Positions 27,601 through 34,566 of a DNA stretch of 36,119 nucleotides are shown here, in pieces. Each line of letters opens with the position of its first letter. Within the stretch, counting starts at the first letter, position 1. Origin of the DNA: Bacteroidota bacterium (GTDB lineage Bacteria > Bacteroidota > Bacteroidia > Bacteroidales > JAIPAH01); the NCBI GenBank assembly GCA_021767705.1, contig JAASSU010000007.1:1-36119 (forward strand), written 5' to 3'. The notes beneath the pieces are model-generated. The model worked only from the letters and a program-made list of their open reading frames with translations. It searched no databases and was not told where the DNA came from. A program made the position numbers and the translations under genes.

Positions 27601-28271
27601 CCATTCCAATACCAACCGGAGATATATCCATAAGAGTGATTGGAAATCAGTAAGCCTGCACTTGCAGCTGAAGACATTTCACTATCATCTGAATTCCAGT
27701 CGTAGGCGTCCAGGCTTGCATTGAAAGCCATCCCTTTCGCATCAGCGACAACACCACCTGCAATCAAAGTGCCGGCCACATGAGTAGCGTGCCAGCTGTC
27801 CGAGCCATCGCCATCCTTGTCTGTTACCCGGCTGCTTCCTGTATTGTTAAACTCCTGGTGTGTAGCGAGCACATCTCCGCCATCCCATTCACCAACGGTC
27901 ATGCCTGTGCCGTCCAACGTAAGCCCGGCGGCTCCTCCGCTGTGGACTTCATTTGTGGAGATGGATTCTGCAGCATCTGCATTATGGGTGATGTAATAAA
28001 GAGGCTTTCCGTTTTTCCGTACACCCTGAAGCTCTATAAGAGTACCATCTACTTCCTGTCTGACGATCCAGCCTTTCTGAGCTGCCAGTTCGAGAGCTTT
28101 CGCTTTGTTTAAGGAGTCAGCTATTCTGAGTGAAATGGCCAGTTCTTTCAAAGCTGTCGTATTCGATTCTGAGATAATTTGTTGTTTTTCCTGAATGGAT
28201 TGAGCCGTGAGTGAGTATGAGATGAGATACAGCACCACAATTGCTAAATAAGATTTTAATTCTTTTTTCAT
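24684..28271 (-). CDS. Secreted S8 (KP-43-like) serine protease with T9SS sorting tail
   Basis: This protein is about 1195 residues from the ATG at 28271; the frame opens three codons earlier. A signal peptide (KSYLAIVVLYLISYSLTAQ) and a ~90-residue N-terminal region precede the subtilisin domain. Counting from the longer frame, the triad is D133 (EWDGGD), H164 (HATHVAG) and S371 (SGTSMSSP), with oxyanion Asn N274. A beta-domain typical of KP-43-like subtilases follows (~435-575), then a fibronectin-III-like domain (~580-670), a region with many Thr/Ser/Asn (~680-800), and a C-terminal T9SS type A tail ending SFEEKIIIK. The protein would be exported by Sec and then moved to the surface by T9SS. 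It is a paralogue of the protease at 28402-33432. Confidence 0.9.
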   Translation of the reverse strand: MKKELKSYLAIVVLYLISYSLTAQSIQEKQQIISESNTTALKELAISLRIADSLNKAKALELAAQKGWIVRQEVDGTLIELQGVRKNGKPLYYITHNADAAESISTNEVHSGGAAGLTLDGTGMTVGEWDGGDVLATHQEFNNTGSSRVTDKDGDGSDSWHATHVAGTLIAGGVVADAKGMAFNASLDAYDWNSDDSEMSSAASAGLLISNHSYGYISGWYWNGSSWEWYGDENISSDEDYRFGFYGNTAQAWDTIAFNAPYYLIVKSAGNDRGDGAGEPDHPQDGGADGYDCIGWNGNAKNILTVGAAKDVSGGYSGDPADVEMTSFSSWGPSDDGRIKPDISGNGYILYSTYNSGNSAYANSSGTSMSSPNVAGSLLLLQEHYNETNSAYMKSATLKALAIHTADEAGPNDGPDYMFGWGLMNTQTAAEVISNNGVSSLIQEETLSDGNTFSQDIAVPGTDPLVVTIVWTDPAGTPVSAQLDPTDPMLVNDLDLSLNNGASKQTWQPYMLDGQNPANAATTGDNDVDNVEKIVVASPSAGTYTIQITHEGSLDGGSQDFSLIVSGIDDAVKPSLSTTSTSNITSNSATSGGNVSSDGDATVDAKGVCWSTSPNPTLNDSFTNDGSGEGAFVSSITGLNPNTQYYVRAYASNWVGTSYGDEETFTTDFGSLTWSGDTDSDWNSASNWNESTAPTEDYNVSVPAGATNDPVVQNGDDVSVNQITIASGASLSVNGSLTHNGILKIESDNSGTGSLIVSGSITSNGSVEADRYINNDNSWHFLSSPVSGQDIQPGFVPNGTPNLATDFDFYSYDETATNGLPWINIRSADGSLNDSFESQFSAGKGYLVAYTDNYTTVKTFSGSLTTASQDITLTYTGSGAQGWNLIGNPFSASIDWSTVDKTPLSDNNFYVYDNTANGGAGDYVYHNGTAGTTSQNISPGQGFFVRVSQAGTLNLSSTNLVHSSQNFLKEDKPGNRLELLLSGQTDYFDEAMIVLNPEASFDKDRFDAAKLFSFNALSPGIFTFTRDNKKVALDNIPDINENTAMRIGVLIPEKGSYEISMAESSQEFIDHGIFLKDFYNQKVTDFTDQDTYAFDSEEGEFTDRFILYLNKSLLGEEEIPEKEKSRIFADGELILIEIPENESQATVQIYNSTGQLIQSEIFNGTKHSVRVRGSGLYILKVQTGQMSFEEKIIIK

Positions 28272-28354
28272 AACCAACACGAAGTTTATACGATATTTAA
28301 CTCAAAACAAAAAACCATTGTTTATTTTATAAAGATTAAAAACCAATGTCATAA

Positions 28355-28384
28355 AAAAGGCAAGACCCTGGAGCCTTGCCTTTT
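28355..28384 (-). terminator. Terminator of the large repeat protease
   Basis: AAAAGGCAAG (28355-28364) and CTTGCCTTTT (28375-28384) form a perfect 10-bp stem with a 10-nt loop. It lies 17 nt after the protease stop, as the corresponding GGCAAG stem does for its paralogue. A and T runs on both sides make it bidirectional. Confidence 0.85.
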
Positions 28385-28401
28385 GAGTTGTTTTGTAATT
28401 G

Positions 28402-31400
28402 TTATTTTATGATTAATTTTTTCCTGTACACTTCGTTTTCGGAATTGATTTCAACGAGGTAAGTTCCTTTGGCAAAAGTTGAGATATCAATCTCAAATGA
28501 TTTCGCATGATTGCTCTCCCTTTTAAAAATGATTTCTCCCTTCACATTTCTGAGTTTAACAGTAAAATGGTTGAATAAATTCTCCCACTCAATGGTTACA
28601 TTTTCTGATGCCGGATTCGGATATAACACCAGTGGGTTTGCAGCATCCTGATCGTCAATTCCAATATCGAAATCAAGGATAACATCCAGTTCAACGTCTG
28701 CTCCGTCCACTGTAAAATCACCCTCTTCAGTAAGGTAGCCCTCGGCGGTCACTTCATAATCGTAGGTGCCGTTTATCAGGCTGAATATCACTATTCCATC
28801 ACTATCAGTGTAAAGGACTTCGCCTTCCACATCCACTGTAGCATTTTCTATCGGTTCACCCGATTCTGTTTCTGAAACATTGAAAGTAACGGTGTATTCC
28901 TCGGGTGGCAGCGGCGTCATTTCCACGTTTTCAGTGACATCGGCCCCACTAACTGTTACGCTTCCACTTTCGTTTTCATACCCTGAAGCATTAACAGAAT
29001 AGCTGTACGTTCCGTCTGGCAGACTAATAGTTGCCTGACCTGAAGCATCCGTAGTGAGATTTTCACCATCGATAGCGATTTCGGCTCCGCTAATCGGGTC
29101 GGAAGTATTGATATCTGAAACATTGAAAGTCACGGTGTATTCCTCGGGTGGCAGTGGTGTCATTTCCACGTTTTCAGTGACATCGGCCCCACTAACTGTT
29201 ACGCTTCCACTTTCGTTTTCATACCCTGAAGCAGTAACAGAATAGCTGTACGTTTCGTCTGGAAGACTAATAGTTGCCTGACCTGAAGCATCCGTAGTGA
29301 GATTTTCACCATCGATAGCGATTTCGGCTCCGCTAATCGGGTCGGAAGTATTGATTTCTGAAACATTAAATGTAACTGTATACTCTTCCGGAGGGAGCGG
29401 GGTCATTTCCACGTTTTCTGTGACATCGGCTCCGTTTACTGTTAGGCTTCCATTAGTATTTTGATACCCTGAAGCAGCTACAGTATAACTGTATGTGCCA
29501 TCCGGCAAGTCAATCGTGGCTTGACCAAGCTCATCAGTACTGAGAATAAAGCTATCATCGATAGTAATTTGTGCTTCGCTAATCGGTTCAGAAGTATTAA
29601 TATCGGTAACAATGAAAGTAACGGTGTACTCTTCTGGTGGCAGCGGGGTCATTTCCACATTTTCGGTAATATCTGCCCCACTGACGGTGACAGTTCCGCT
29701 TTCGTTTTCATACTCTGAAGCCGTCACAGAATAACTGTACGTTCCGTCTGGCAGACTGATGGTTGCTTGTCCGGATGCGTCAGTGGTCAGGTTTTGACCA
29801 TTAACTGAAATAACAGCACCGCTGATTGGATCGGACGTAATAATATCGGAAACATTAAATGTAACTGTGTATTCCTCAGGTGGCAGTGGCGTCATCTCCA
29901 CGTTTTCTGTGACATCTGTTCCACTCACTGTTACACTTCCGTTGGTGTTTTCGTAGCCGGTTGCTGTTACGCTGTAGCTGAATGTTCCATTTGTTAAACT
30001 AATGCTTGCTTGTCCGGAGGCATCCGTAGTGAGGTTTTCACCATCGATGGATATTTCAGCACCACTGATTGGATCTGAAGTATTAATATCCGAGACATTA
30101 AAAGTCACGGTGTGTTCTGGCAAAGCTTCAGTAATGTTTAATGTATAATCCTCTACTTCGCCATAAGAGAAAATCCCGCATGAATGCGTTCCGCCATCCG
30201 CCAGTGAAATCCTCATTAGCGTGGTTCCCAGAACGGCATCAGCAGGAACAACAATATCCGCTGTAGCTGTAAAATCCCCGTTTATGGCAGTATAGTCGAA
30301 GAAGATAGTTTCACTGGCATCAAGAAAGTCGCCGTCCTGATTCCAGTCAATCCATCCCCAGAATTCATCACTGTCAAAGCCATCGGTGGCATCGGCAGAT
30401 ATCTGGTAGCTTTGCCCTTGAATTAAATCTGTTGATATGGCAGTAAAATCACTGTAGCCACTGTCGCCTGAGTCGTTATCGATATCTTCAAGCGATACAT
30501 TTGAGATGTATTCAAACCCTGTTTCAGTGGCATACGATTCACAGTAAGGAGTGCCGGTAGTTGTAGTGTTTCCTGTTAAAGCCGGAGTAAGATAACAATA
30601 AGAACCTTCAAAATATTCGAATACCGCAAAATGATAATCGGTGCCTTCAGTCAATCCAGTTATTGTAACGGAATTCCCGGCATCGGCATAGACGACGTAG
30701 TTTTCAGAGCCGATCATGTCTCCCGCGCCGAACACTGCGCTGGCTGTGTAGGCGGATCCGTCGACGGGGAGGGCATCGACTGCGCCCCCTTGTTTTGCCA
30801 CAACCAAAACAGCATCGCCATCTCCGCGGGTCCAGCTAATGGTTACTTCGGTATCGTTTATATCATTAACGCTAAAGCCGGAGGCTTGCGTTGTGGGAGG
30901 GGTGCAGGTTGATCCGCCGGTAATACTGAAATCATCGACAGCCCAATACCAATCGTAAGCACCTGTGTAGTTCCACTTTAGTTTAACAGCACTTTCTCCG
31001 CCAATTTCCGCCGACAGGTCTTGTGTCCAGGTTTCCGGGTTATTGGTAGAGGTGCCGCTCCACGATTGTAGGTCTGTCCATGAACTACCACCGTCAGTGG
31101 AATAGGAGAAGGTGGCGGTTGAGGAGCCGTACTGTCTGAAGTAGTGCTCAAAGGAAACGGTTACTTCCGTGTAGGTACTTAAATCGAGCAATGGGGTTAT
31201 CATGTCGGCATCCTGACTTCCTCCGCTTCCGTAATTGTTGCTGTCGAGCACGGCGAAGCCATTGCTCTCGGTGGTGGAGTTAAATGTTTCCTGGTCACCA
31301 CCTAAAATGTAGTCTCCGGTCACAAACTGCCAGGTTTGCCCCGAACCATCATTGTCAATGTTTTCCCAGCACGTTGGGAGTGTGTTCTCTGAAAAATCTT

Positions 31401-33432
31401 CCGTAAAGGGAAGTGTATTGAAAATGTCGCAGAGTGTGTTGAATGGCACTGTTTCGCCATATGAAGTGCCTTCTGAGTTGGTCGCAAAGGCCCTCACATA
31501 ATAAGTGTTTGCGCTTTGTAAGCCGTCAAGAGTTGTTGAAAAAGATCCTGATCCCGAGCCCACCAATTCTGTATTGTCAGCGATTGTTGGATTTCCTGAT
31601 TGATTGTATACGAACCCGCGTTCTGTCACCGGGTTACCATTTTCACTGATTACTTCACCGCTCACGTCTGCTGTGGTCATCGTAATCCCTGTCACATCTC
31701 CGGTAGCAACCACAGGATATCCCATAGAAATGCCGGAGATTATAATAGAAAAATCCTGAGACCCGCCGTCGAGTGTTCCCTCATGGCTTACTTCAATAGT
31801 GTAAGTATTGGCTGTTGGATTTTCGATGTAGACCTTTTCAACGTTATCAACATCGTTGTTGCCTGTTGTGGCTGCTGCCGATGGGTTTTGACCGTCGAGC
31901 ATATAAGGATAGTGAGTGGTTGAAGCAACAGTTTCTGTTACTGTCACATCCAGATCATTAACCAGCATCGGATCTGTAGGATCAAGCTGAGCAGATACCG
32001 GAGTGCCCGGAACATCCGTCCAAACCACCGTAACAATGAGTGGCTCTGTAGTTGACGGCGTCACGTCGAGTGTAAAGGTATCACCATCATTCAGAGTCTC
32101 TTCCTGGATCAGGCTTTCAATTCCATCCATAGAGATGATATCGGCTGCGGTTTGAGTATTGAGTAGCCCCCATCCAAACATGTAGTCAGGCCCCTCATCA
32201 GGCCCACACTCATCGGCGGTATGGATAGCTACACCTTTGAGGGTGGCCGACTTCATGTAATTGCTGTTCAAATCATTATAATGCTCCTGTAAAAGCAACA
32301 AGGAGCCGGTGAGGTTCGGCGCCGACATTGAAGTGCCGCTAAGAGAAGTATAATCATCATCGCTTTCGTTGTCTGTAGAAAACAGGTAGTATCCGTTGCC
32401 TGAAATATCGGGTTTGATTCTGCCGTCGTCGGATGGCCCCCAGCTCGAAAAGGTAGTCATTTCCACGTCATCAGGATTTCCTGAATACCCCCCTTCAACA
32501 TCGAGTGTGGCTCCTACAGTTAAGATGTTTTTAGCGTTGCCTTGCCAGCCAATACAATCAAACCCATCAGCACCACCATCTGGCGGGTGGCCGGCTTGTC
32601 CGGTACCATCGCCGCGATCATTTCCGGCACTTTTTACAATGAGGTAATAGGGCGCATCATAGGCAATTTGATCCCAGGCCTGTGATTTACTGCCATAGAA
32701 CCCGAAATGATAATCTTCTTCAGTGCTTATGGTTTCATCGCCCCACCATTCCCAAAAAGAATCATTCCAATACCAACCGGTAATGTAACCGTACGAATGG
32801 TTCGAAAGTAAAAGTCCGTCAGCAGCAGCTCCGGCCATCTCGCTGTTGTCTGAATTCCAGTCGTAGGCCTCAAGGTTTCCGTTGTAGGCCATTCCTTTGG
32901 CGCTGGACTGTACGCCTCCGGCGATAATGGTACCGGCGACATGAGTGGCGTGGTAGCTGTCTGAGCCATCGCCGTCCATGTCAGTGACACGGGCACTGCC
33001 CGTATTGTTGAATTCCTGATGCGTGGTGCGCACATCGCCACCGTCCCATTCGCCTGCGGTCATTCCGGTGCCATCGAGCGACAGTCCGGCCACACCGCCC
33101 GGATGTACCCTGTCTGTTGAGACTGACTCGGCAGCACCAGAATTGTGGGTAATGTAGTAAACCGGACGACCATCTTCTGTAACCGACATCAATTCAGCTT
33201 CACCGCCTTCAAAGGTTTTCCGGACCTCCCAGCCATTCTCTTTAGCCATCCGGAGTGCTTTCTCTTTCTGAGCTTTCCATTTTTTGGCGTAATTCTCCTT
33301 AAGGTTTTGAAGCGATTCAATATGGCTCTGCGACTGAATTGCTTTGCGTTCTTCTTTAGTTTGGGATTTTAAGGTTCCTGAAATCATTAAAATGATACAT
33401 ATCAGGATGATTCGAGTTTGATTGTTTAGCAT
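28402..33432 (-). CDS. Large secreted S8 protease with six tandem repeats, GEVED domain and T9SS tail
   Basis: This 1676-residue surface protease starts with a signal peptide (about 1-23) and a short N-terminal region. The subtilisin domain has D130 (EWDGGD), H161 (HATHVAG), N271 and S368 (SGTSMSAP). Then follow a KP-43-like beta-domain (~440-570), a fibronectin-III-like domain (~575-670), a MAM/cleaved-adhesin-like domain (~672-845, with SFEHYFRQYG and WAVDDFSI), another fibronectin-III-like unit (~850-945), a GEVED domain (~950-1100, ending GEVEDYTLNI), six tandem 81-residue carboxypeptidase-regulatory/PEGA-like repeats (1106 to ~1592) and a T9SS type A tail (~1600-1676). The repeats would act as a stalk. 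It precedes its paralogue in the same orientation, with a terminator between. Substrate is unknown. Confidence 0.9.
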   Translation of the reverse strand: MLNNQTRIILICIILMISGTLKSQTKEERKAIQSQSHIESLQNLKENYAKKWKAQKEKALRMAKENGWEVRKTFEGGEAELMSVTEDGRPVYYITHNSGAAESVSTDRVHPGGVAGLSLDGTGMTAGEWDGGDVRTTHQEFNNTGSARVTDMDGDGSDSYHATHVAGTIIAGGVQSSAKGMAYNGNLEAYDWNSDNSEMAGAAADGLLLSNHSYGYITGWYWNDSFWEWWGDETISTEEDYHFGFYGSKSQAWDQIAYDAPYYLIVKSAGNDRGDGTGQAGHPPDGGADGFDCIGWQGNAKNILTVGATLDVEGGYSGNPDDVEMTTFSSWGPSDDGRIKPDISGNGYYLFSTDNESDDDYTSLSGTSMSAPNLTGSLLLLQEHYNDLNSNYMKSATLKGVAIHTADECGPDEGPDYMFGWGLLNTQTAADIISMDGIESLIQEETLNDGDTFTLDVTPSTTEPLIVTVVWTDVPGTPVSAQLDPTDPMLVNDLDVTVTETVASTTHYPYMLDGQNPSAAATTGNNDVDNVEKVYIENPTANTYTIEVSHEGTLDGGSQDFSIIISGISMGYPVVATGDVTGITMTTADVSGEVISENGNPVTERGFVYNQSGNPTIADNTELVGSGSGSFSTTLDGLQSANTYYVRAFATNSEGTSYGETVPFNTLCDIFNTLPFTEDFSENTLPTCWENIDNDGSGQTWQFVTGDYILGGDQETFNSTTESNGFAVLDSNNYGSGGSQDADMITPLLDLSTYTEVTVSFEHYFRQYGSSTATFSYSTDGGSSWTDLQSWSGTSTNNPETWTQDLSAEIGGESAVKLKWNYTGAYDWYWAVDDFSITGGSTCTPPTTQASGFSVNDINDTEVTISWTRGDGDAVLVVAKQGGAVDALPVDGSAYTASAVFGAGDMIGSENYVVYADAGNSVTITGLTEGTDYHFAVFEYFEGSYCYLTPALTGNTTTTGTPYCESYATETGFEYISNVSLEDIDNDSGDSGYSDFTAISTDLIQGQSYQISADATDGFDSDEFWGWIDWNQDGDFLDASETIFFDYTAINGDFTATADIVVPADAVLGTTLMRISLADGGTHSCGIFSYGEVEDYTLNITEALPEHTVTFNVSDINTSDPISGAEISIDGENLTTDASGQASISLTNGTFSYSVTATGYENTNGSVTVSGTDVTENVEMTPLPPEEYTVTFNVSDIITSDPISGAVISVNGQNLTTDASGQATISLPDGTYSYSVTASEYENESGTVTVSGADITENVEMTPLPPEEYTVTFIVTDINTSEPISEAQITIDDSFILSTDELGQATIDLPDGTYSYTVAASGYQNTNGSLTVNGADVTENVEMTPLPPEEYTVTFNVSEINTSDPISGAEIAIDGENLTTDASGQATISLPDETYSYSVTASGYENESGSVTVSGADVTENVEMTPLPPEEYTVTFNVSDINTSDPISGAEIAIDGENLTTDASGQATISLPDGTYSYSVNASGYENESGSVTVSGADVTENVEMTPLPPEEYTVTFNVSETESGEPIENATVDVEGEVLYTDSDGIVIFSLINGTYDYEVTAEGYLTEEGDFTVDGADVELDVILDFDIGIDDQDAANPLVLYPNPASENVTIEWENLFNHFTVKLRNVKGEIIFKRESNHAKSFEIDISTFAKGTYLVEINSENEVYRKKLIIK
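28680..30117 (-). repeat. Six tandem 243-bp coding repeats
   Basis: Each unit runs from an E(H/Y)TVTF start to a conserved ENVEMTPLPPE linker; the last unit has diverged. Units at about 28900-29135 and 29143-29378 are almost identical at the DNA level, with about seven differences by eye in roughly 230 bp, whereas the others differ much more. That points to a recent duplication by slippage or unequal crossover. Confidence 0.9.
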
Positions 33433-33636
33433 GTAGTTAGGTTTTTTTTAAATTATTGCGTTGAAAATGTGTTGACCCAGGCGAACACTTTTTTTTTCAG
33501 CTTGCCAAGTTAGAAGTTTTTTAAATAAATCCATCAGTATAATCCGGATTTTCTTGACATAAATGCAGGAAGACGTGGCTTTGCCAGATGCCGGAAGGAG
33601 GAGTTCAAAATGATAGTCCGGAGAAGTGCAAAAAGC

Positions 33637-34185
33637 TTAATACTTGTTGTAGCTGATAATGTCCTCAGGTTTTTTCCGCGATTTTCCGCGGATGCGGTAC
33701 CCTTCAACAGGATAGCCAACCGAAATCATGAGCGCTATGCTTTTCTCTTTGGGTATGGATAACAGGTCTTTTACTTCCTTTTCGTAAAACCATCCAATCA
33801 TACATGTTCCAAGGCCCAGCTCATCGGCTTGCAGACAAAAATGTTCGGCTGCAATACCTACATCCATCAGTCGCCATTCCTTGTTTTTGACGGCTCTTCC
33901 CAGGCGGGTAACTGCTTTTTCTTTTTCGAGGGTGATTACAATGATGACAGGAGCCTGGTCAACGAATTTGTTAAATTTCAAAACACTGTCGTAGGTCCGT
34001 TTTGAAACTTGGAGTTTCAATTCGGGATTGTCAACAACAATGAATTTCCAGGGCTGCGAATTACTGGCTGAAGGCGCCAGGCGCGCGGCTTCAATACATT
34101 TCAGGATATGCTCGCGCGCAACCGGCCTGTCAGAATATTTTCTTGTGCTTTGCCTGTGTTTTACCAGATCTAAGAAATCACCCAT
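33637..34185 (-). CDS. Nitroreductase-family FMN oxidoreductase
   Basis: This protein of about 182 residues begins at the ATG at 34185 (MGDFLDLVKHRQSTRKYSDR). The frame extends to 34239, but the upstream codons lie over a promoter candidate and fit no family member I know. The FMN-phosphate-binding RQSTRKYSD motif, the APSASNSQPWKFIVV segment and the C-terminal ISVGYPVEGYR are those of the NfsB/NADH-oxidase-like fold. It would act as a homodimer reducing quinones or nitro compounds; the true substrate is unknown. It is a single gene, with about 200 bp of featureless sequence to the protease. Confidence 0.85.
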   Translation of the reverse strand: MGDFLDLVKHRQSTRKYSDRPVAREHILKCIEAARLAPSASNSQPWKFIVVDNPELKLQVSKRTYDSVLKFNKFVDQAPVIIVITLEKEKAVTRLGRAVKNKEWRLMDVGIAAEHFCLQADELGLGTCMIGWFYEKEVKDLLSIPKEKSIALMISVGYPVEGYRIRGKSRKKPEDIISYNKY

Positions 34186-34200
34186 ATCAATACTTTTCAG

Positions 34201-34208
34201 CAAAGGTA
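34201..34208 (-). promoter_or_regulatory. Candidate nitroreductase promoter, -7 element TACCTTTG
   Basis: TACCTTTG on the minus strand fits TAnnTTTG, 16 nt before the chosen ATG. No well-spaced TTG is seen upstream. Confidence 0.45.
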
Positions 34209-34223
34209 ATAACACCAAGGCAT

Positions 34224-34254
34224 AAAAAAAGTGTGACAACGAGAATTGTCACAC
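34224..34254 (-). terminator. Terminator with no annotated minus-strand gene before it
   Basis: GTGTGACAA and TTGTCACAC (34231-34239 and 34246-34254) form a perfect 9-bp stem with a 6-nt loop. On the minus strand it is followed by seven T. No protein gene lies upstream on this strand, since the kinase is divergent, so it implies a short minus-strand transcript or read-through control. Confidence 0.75.
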
Positions 34255-34283
34255 TTAACCTAAACCACTAAAACTACTAACCT

Positions 34284-34313
34284 ATGAGAAAACTAAATGT
34301 TCTGACGTTTTAA
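34284..34313 (+). other. Short open frame MRKLNVLTF preceded by an A/C-rich leader
   Basis: Nine codons and a stop follow ACTACTAACCT. The leader style (CCACTAAAACTACTAACC then ATGAGAAAA) resembles 5' ends of exported Bacteroidota genes, so this may be the remnant start of a lost gene or a leader peptide upstream of the terminator at 34356-34421. A similar CTACTAAC precedes a 17-codon frame at 34441-34494. Coding is not shown. Confidence 0.25.
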
Positions 34314-34355
34314 ATGCAATTTATATGCCATTAATGTTTTTTTTAAATCTTTTTT

Positions 34356-34421
34356 AAAAATGAACCGGACTTCGTGCCAAACATCCCTCTCAATCATTCT
34401 TATCGTCCGGTCCATTTTTTT
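34356..34421 (+). terminator. Long-loop hairpin with T-run
   Basis: AAAAATGAACCGGAC (34356-34370) pairs with GTCCGGTCCATTTTT (34405-34419), 15 bp with one mismatch. The loop is 34 nt and the T-run extends to 34421. It could stop plus-strand transcription before the kinase, or be a structural element of a minus-strand RNA. Confidence 0.55.
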
Positions 34422-34484
34422 CTACTAACAATTACATAACATGTTGAAAAATCTGATTGCAAAAATAGCTCAGCAATTAACGCT

Positions 34485-34524
34485 CTTTTGTTAAGGATAT
34501 TCAACAAAAGTTAATATATGTTAA
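34485..34524. promoter_or_regulatory. Inverted repeat and phased GTTAA motifs upstream of the kinase
   Basis: CTTTTGTT (34485-34492) and AACAAAAG (34503-34510) form a perfect 8-bp inverted repeat. GTTAA occurs at 34490, 34510 and 34520, spaced by 20 and 10 bp, with TTAAC in the other orientation at 34477 and 34544. This could be an operator; no factor is identified. Confidence 0.35.
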
Positions 34525-34552
34525 ACCTCTGGAGTGAATGCATTTAACTGCC

Positions 34553-34560
34553 TACTTTTG
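34553..34560 (+). promoter_or_regulatory. Candidate histidine kinase promoter, -7 element TACTTTTG
   Basis: TACTTTTG fits TAnnTTTG and ends 6 nt before the kinase ATG, implying a very short or absent 5' leader. The TTG element is not clear. Confidence 0.45.
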
Positions 34561-34566
34561 CTATGC

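Larger units (their letters stand above)
34224..34456 (-). ncRNA. Candidate small RNA, minus strand
   Basis: A TAnnTTTG match (TATTTTTG, 34460-34467 on the minus strand) and the terminator at 34224-34254 would bound a transcript of about 230 nt. It would contain a 15-bp stem (34356-34370 with 34405-34419, one mismatch). No family is recognised. The promoter lacks a TTG at the expected spacing, so this is a weak call. Confidence 0.3.

Noticed and set aside
28680..30117. Regularly spaced repeats suggesting a CRISPR-like array
   Set aside because: The period is 243 bp with no variable spacers, and the repeats are an in-frame part of the protease gene.
33534..33719. 61-codon minus-strand frame after the nitroreductase
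   Set aside because: It overlaps the nitroreductase 3' end in another frame and shows no recognisable features.
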